Below are positions 53,756 through 54,146 of a stretch of 54,146 nucleotides of DNA, piece after piece. The notes below the pieces were generated by a model, which had not been told where the DNA came from, searched no databases, and saw only the letters and a list, made by a program, of their open reading frames with translations. The first letter of the stretch is position 1. Every line of letters starts with the position of its first letter. The position numbers and the translations under genes were made by a program. Source of the stretch: Cellulomonas triticagri (GTDB taxonomy: Bacteria > Actinomycetota > Actinomycetes > Actinomycetales > Cellulomonadaceae); the NCBI RefSeq assembly GCF_003696205.1, contig NZ_RFFI01000010.1:1-54146 (forward strand), given 5' to 3'.

Positions 53756-54146
53756 GTGCACCGCCTGACCCTCCTCGCCGCCCTCCTGCACCCCGACCAG
53801 CTCCGGCACGCCCTGCGCCCGCCCCGCACCGGCGGGCCGACGACCCGCCAGCTCGTCGACGGCGCCTGGCGGTGCGGGCTCAGCGTCGCCCTCGCGCTCG
53901 CGCTCAGCGCGCTCACCGGGCACGAGGACCTCGCCGGGTACGCCGCGCTCGGCGCCCTCGCCTCCCTCTACGGGCGCACCGAGGCCGCACCGTGGCGGAT
54001 GCGGGTCCAGGCGCTCGCGGGCGCCGCGCTCACCGCGACGATCGTGCTCACCTCGGCGCTCGGCGCGGCGGGCGCCCCCGCGCCGGTCACGCTGGCGGCC
54101 CTCACCCTGCTCGCCGCCGGGGCGACCGCCGGGGCCACCGCCCTGC
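53756..54146 (+). CDS. FUSC-like membrane protein, N-terminal fragment (cut by window edge)
   Basis: An open frame of 130 codons from GTG 53756 runs to the window end without a stop. After a basic amphipathic N-terminus (ending RQLVDGAWRCG), helices appear at about 43-57, 61-75, 88-106 and from 112. AGYAALGALASLYGRTEAAPWRMR resembles the first helix-loop of FUSC/aromatic acid exporter family proteins, where a G-A-x-x-x-L/T-x-x helix precedes a basic R-x-R segment. With the divergent MarR regulator this suggests an efflux system for aromatic compounds. The fragment is too short for certainty. Confidence 0.6.
   Translation, partial: MHRLTLLAALLHPDQLRHALRPPRTGGPTTRQLVDGAWRCGLSVALALALSALTGHEDLAGYAALGALASLYGRTEAAPWRMRVQALAGAALTATIVLTSALGAAGAPAPVTLAALTLLAAGATAGATAL

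Overview
The window is about 75% GC, uses GTG and TTG starts freely, packs genes tightly with 4-base ATGA/GTGA overlaps, and has no long insertion, rRNA, tRNA or CRISPR array that I can see. Gene content (SigE/RseA, mycothiol MshB, DUF3117 protein, actinobacterial DapD, 7Fe ferredoxin plus DapC, LpqY-SugABC) indicates an actinobacterium. Two chemoreceptor loci with sigma-28-like promoters and the very high GC suggest a motile member of the Micrococcales such as a Cellulomonas relative (inference). Many neighbourhoods match the Mycobacterium tuberculosis core order in the Rv1098-Rv1240 range, so most of the window is conserved chromosomal backbone.

Layout. 1-2.8 kb: sigE-rseA-htrA (minus), divergent from an O-methyltransferase. 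2.8-3.15 kb: an intergenic region filled with phased GAGGTCG repeats. 3.15-9.3 kb (minus): leucyl aminopeptidase, a DUF3117 protein, then a coupled LOG-like/FolP2-like/mannosyltransferase operon and dapE, divergent from dapD. 10.4-12.9 kb: a lysozyme-like secreted protein convergent with a split Aer-like receptor (PAS protein plus soluble MCP). 13-16.4 kb: gltA with a perfect CRP/GlxR-type site, dapC, fdxA and a small SH3-like protein. 16.4-22.4 kb (minus): VanW protein, flavin reductase, membrane protein, mshB, typA. 22.5-29.9 kb: a Dpp/Opp peptide importer whose ATPase gene is separated from the binding protein and permeases by an opposite-strand PH-domain gene. 30.3-32.1 kb: DUF1801-like protein and a translationally coupled small-protein/HEPN/membrane-protein cassette of lower GC, the most plausible accessory system here. 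32.2-39.3 kb: RlmG/RsmC-like methyltransferase, ychF, an ABC exporter pair, rmuC, ispH. 39.3-43.8 kb: MFS transporter divergent from xseA-xseB and a PfkB sugar kinase. 43.9-48.3 kb (minus): lpqY-sugA-sugB-sugC. 48.6-50.8 kb: carbonic anhydrase and fumC. 50.9-54.1 kb: Cache-type chemoreceptor, then a MarR regulator divergent from a truncated FUSC-type membrane protein across two palindromic operators.

How the genes fit together: lysine/diaminopimelate synthesis is represented three times (dapE, dapD, dapC), central carbon by gltA and fumC, envelope stress by SigE/RseA/HtrA, nutrient uptake by Dpp and LpqY-SugABC, and taxis by two receptor loci. A recurring sequence feature is a TANNNT-like hexamer 6-8 bases before the start codon, predicting leaderless mRNAs for at least a dozen genes. 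The most unusual non-coding feature is a family of GAGGTCG heptamers with an exact 19-base period, found in three intergenic regions that all lie between convergent genes.
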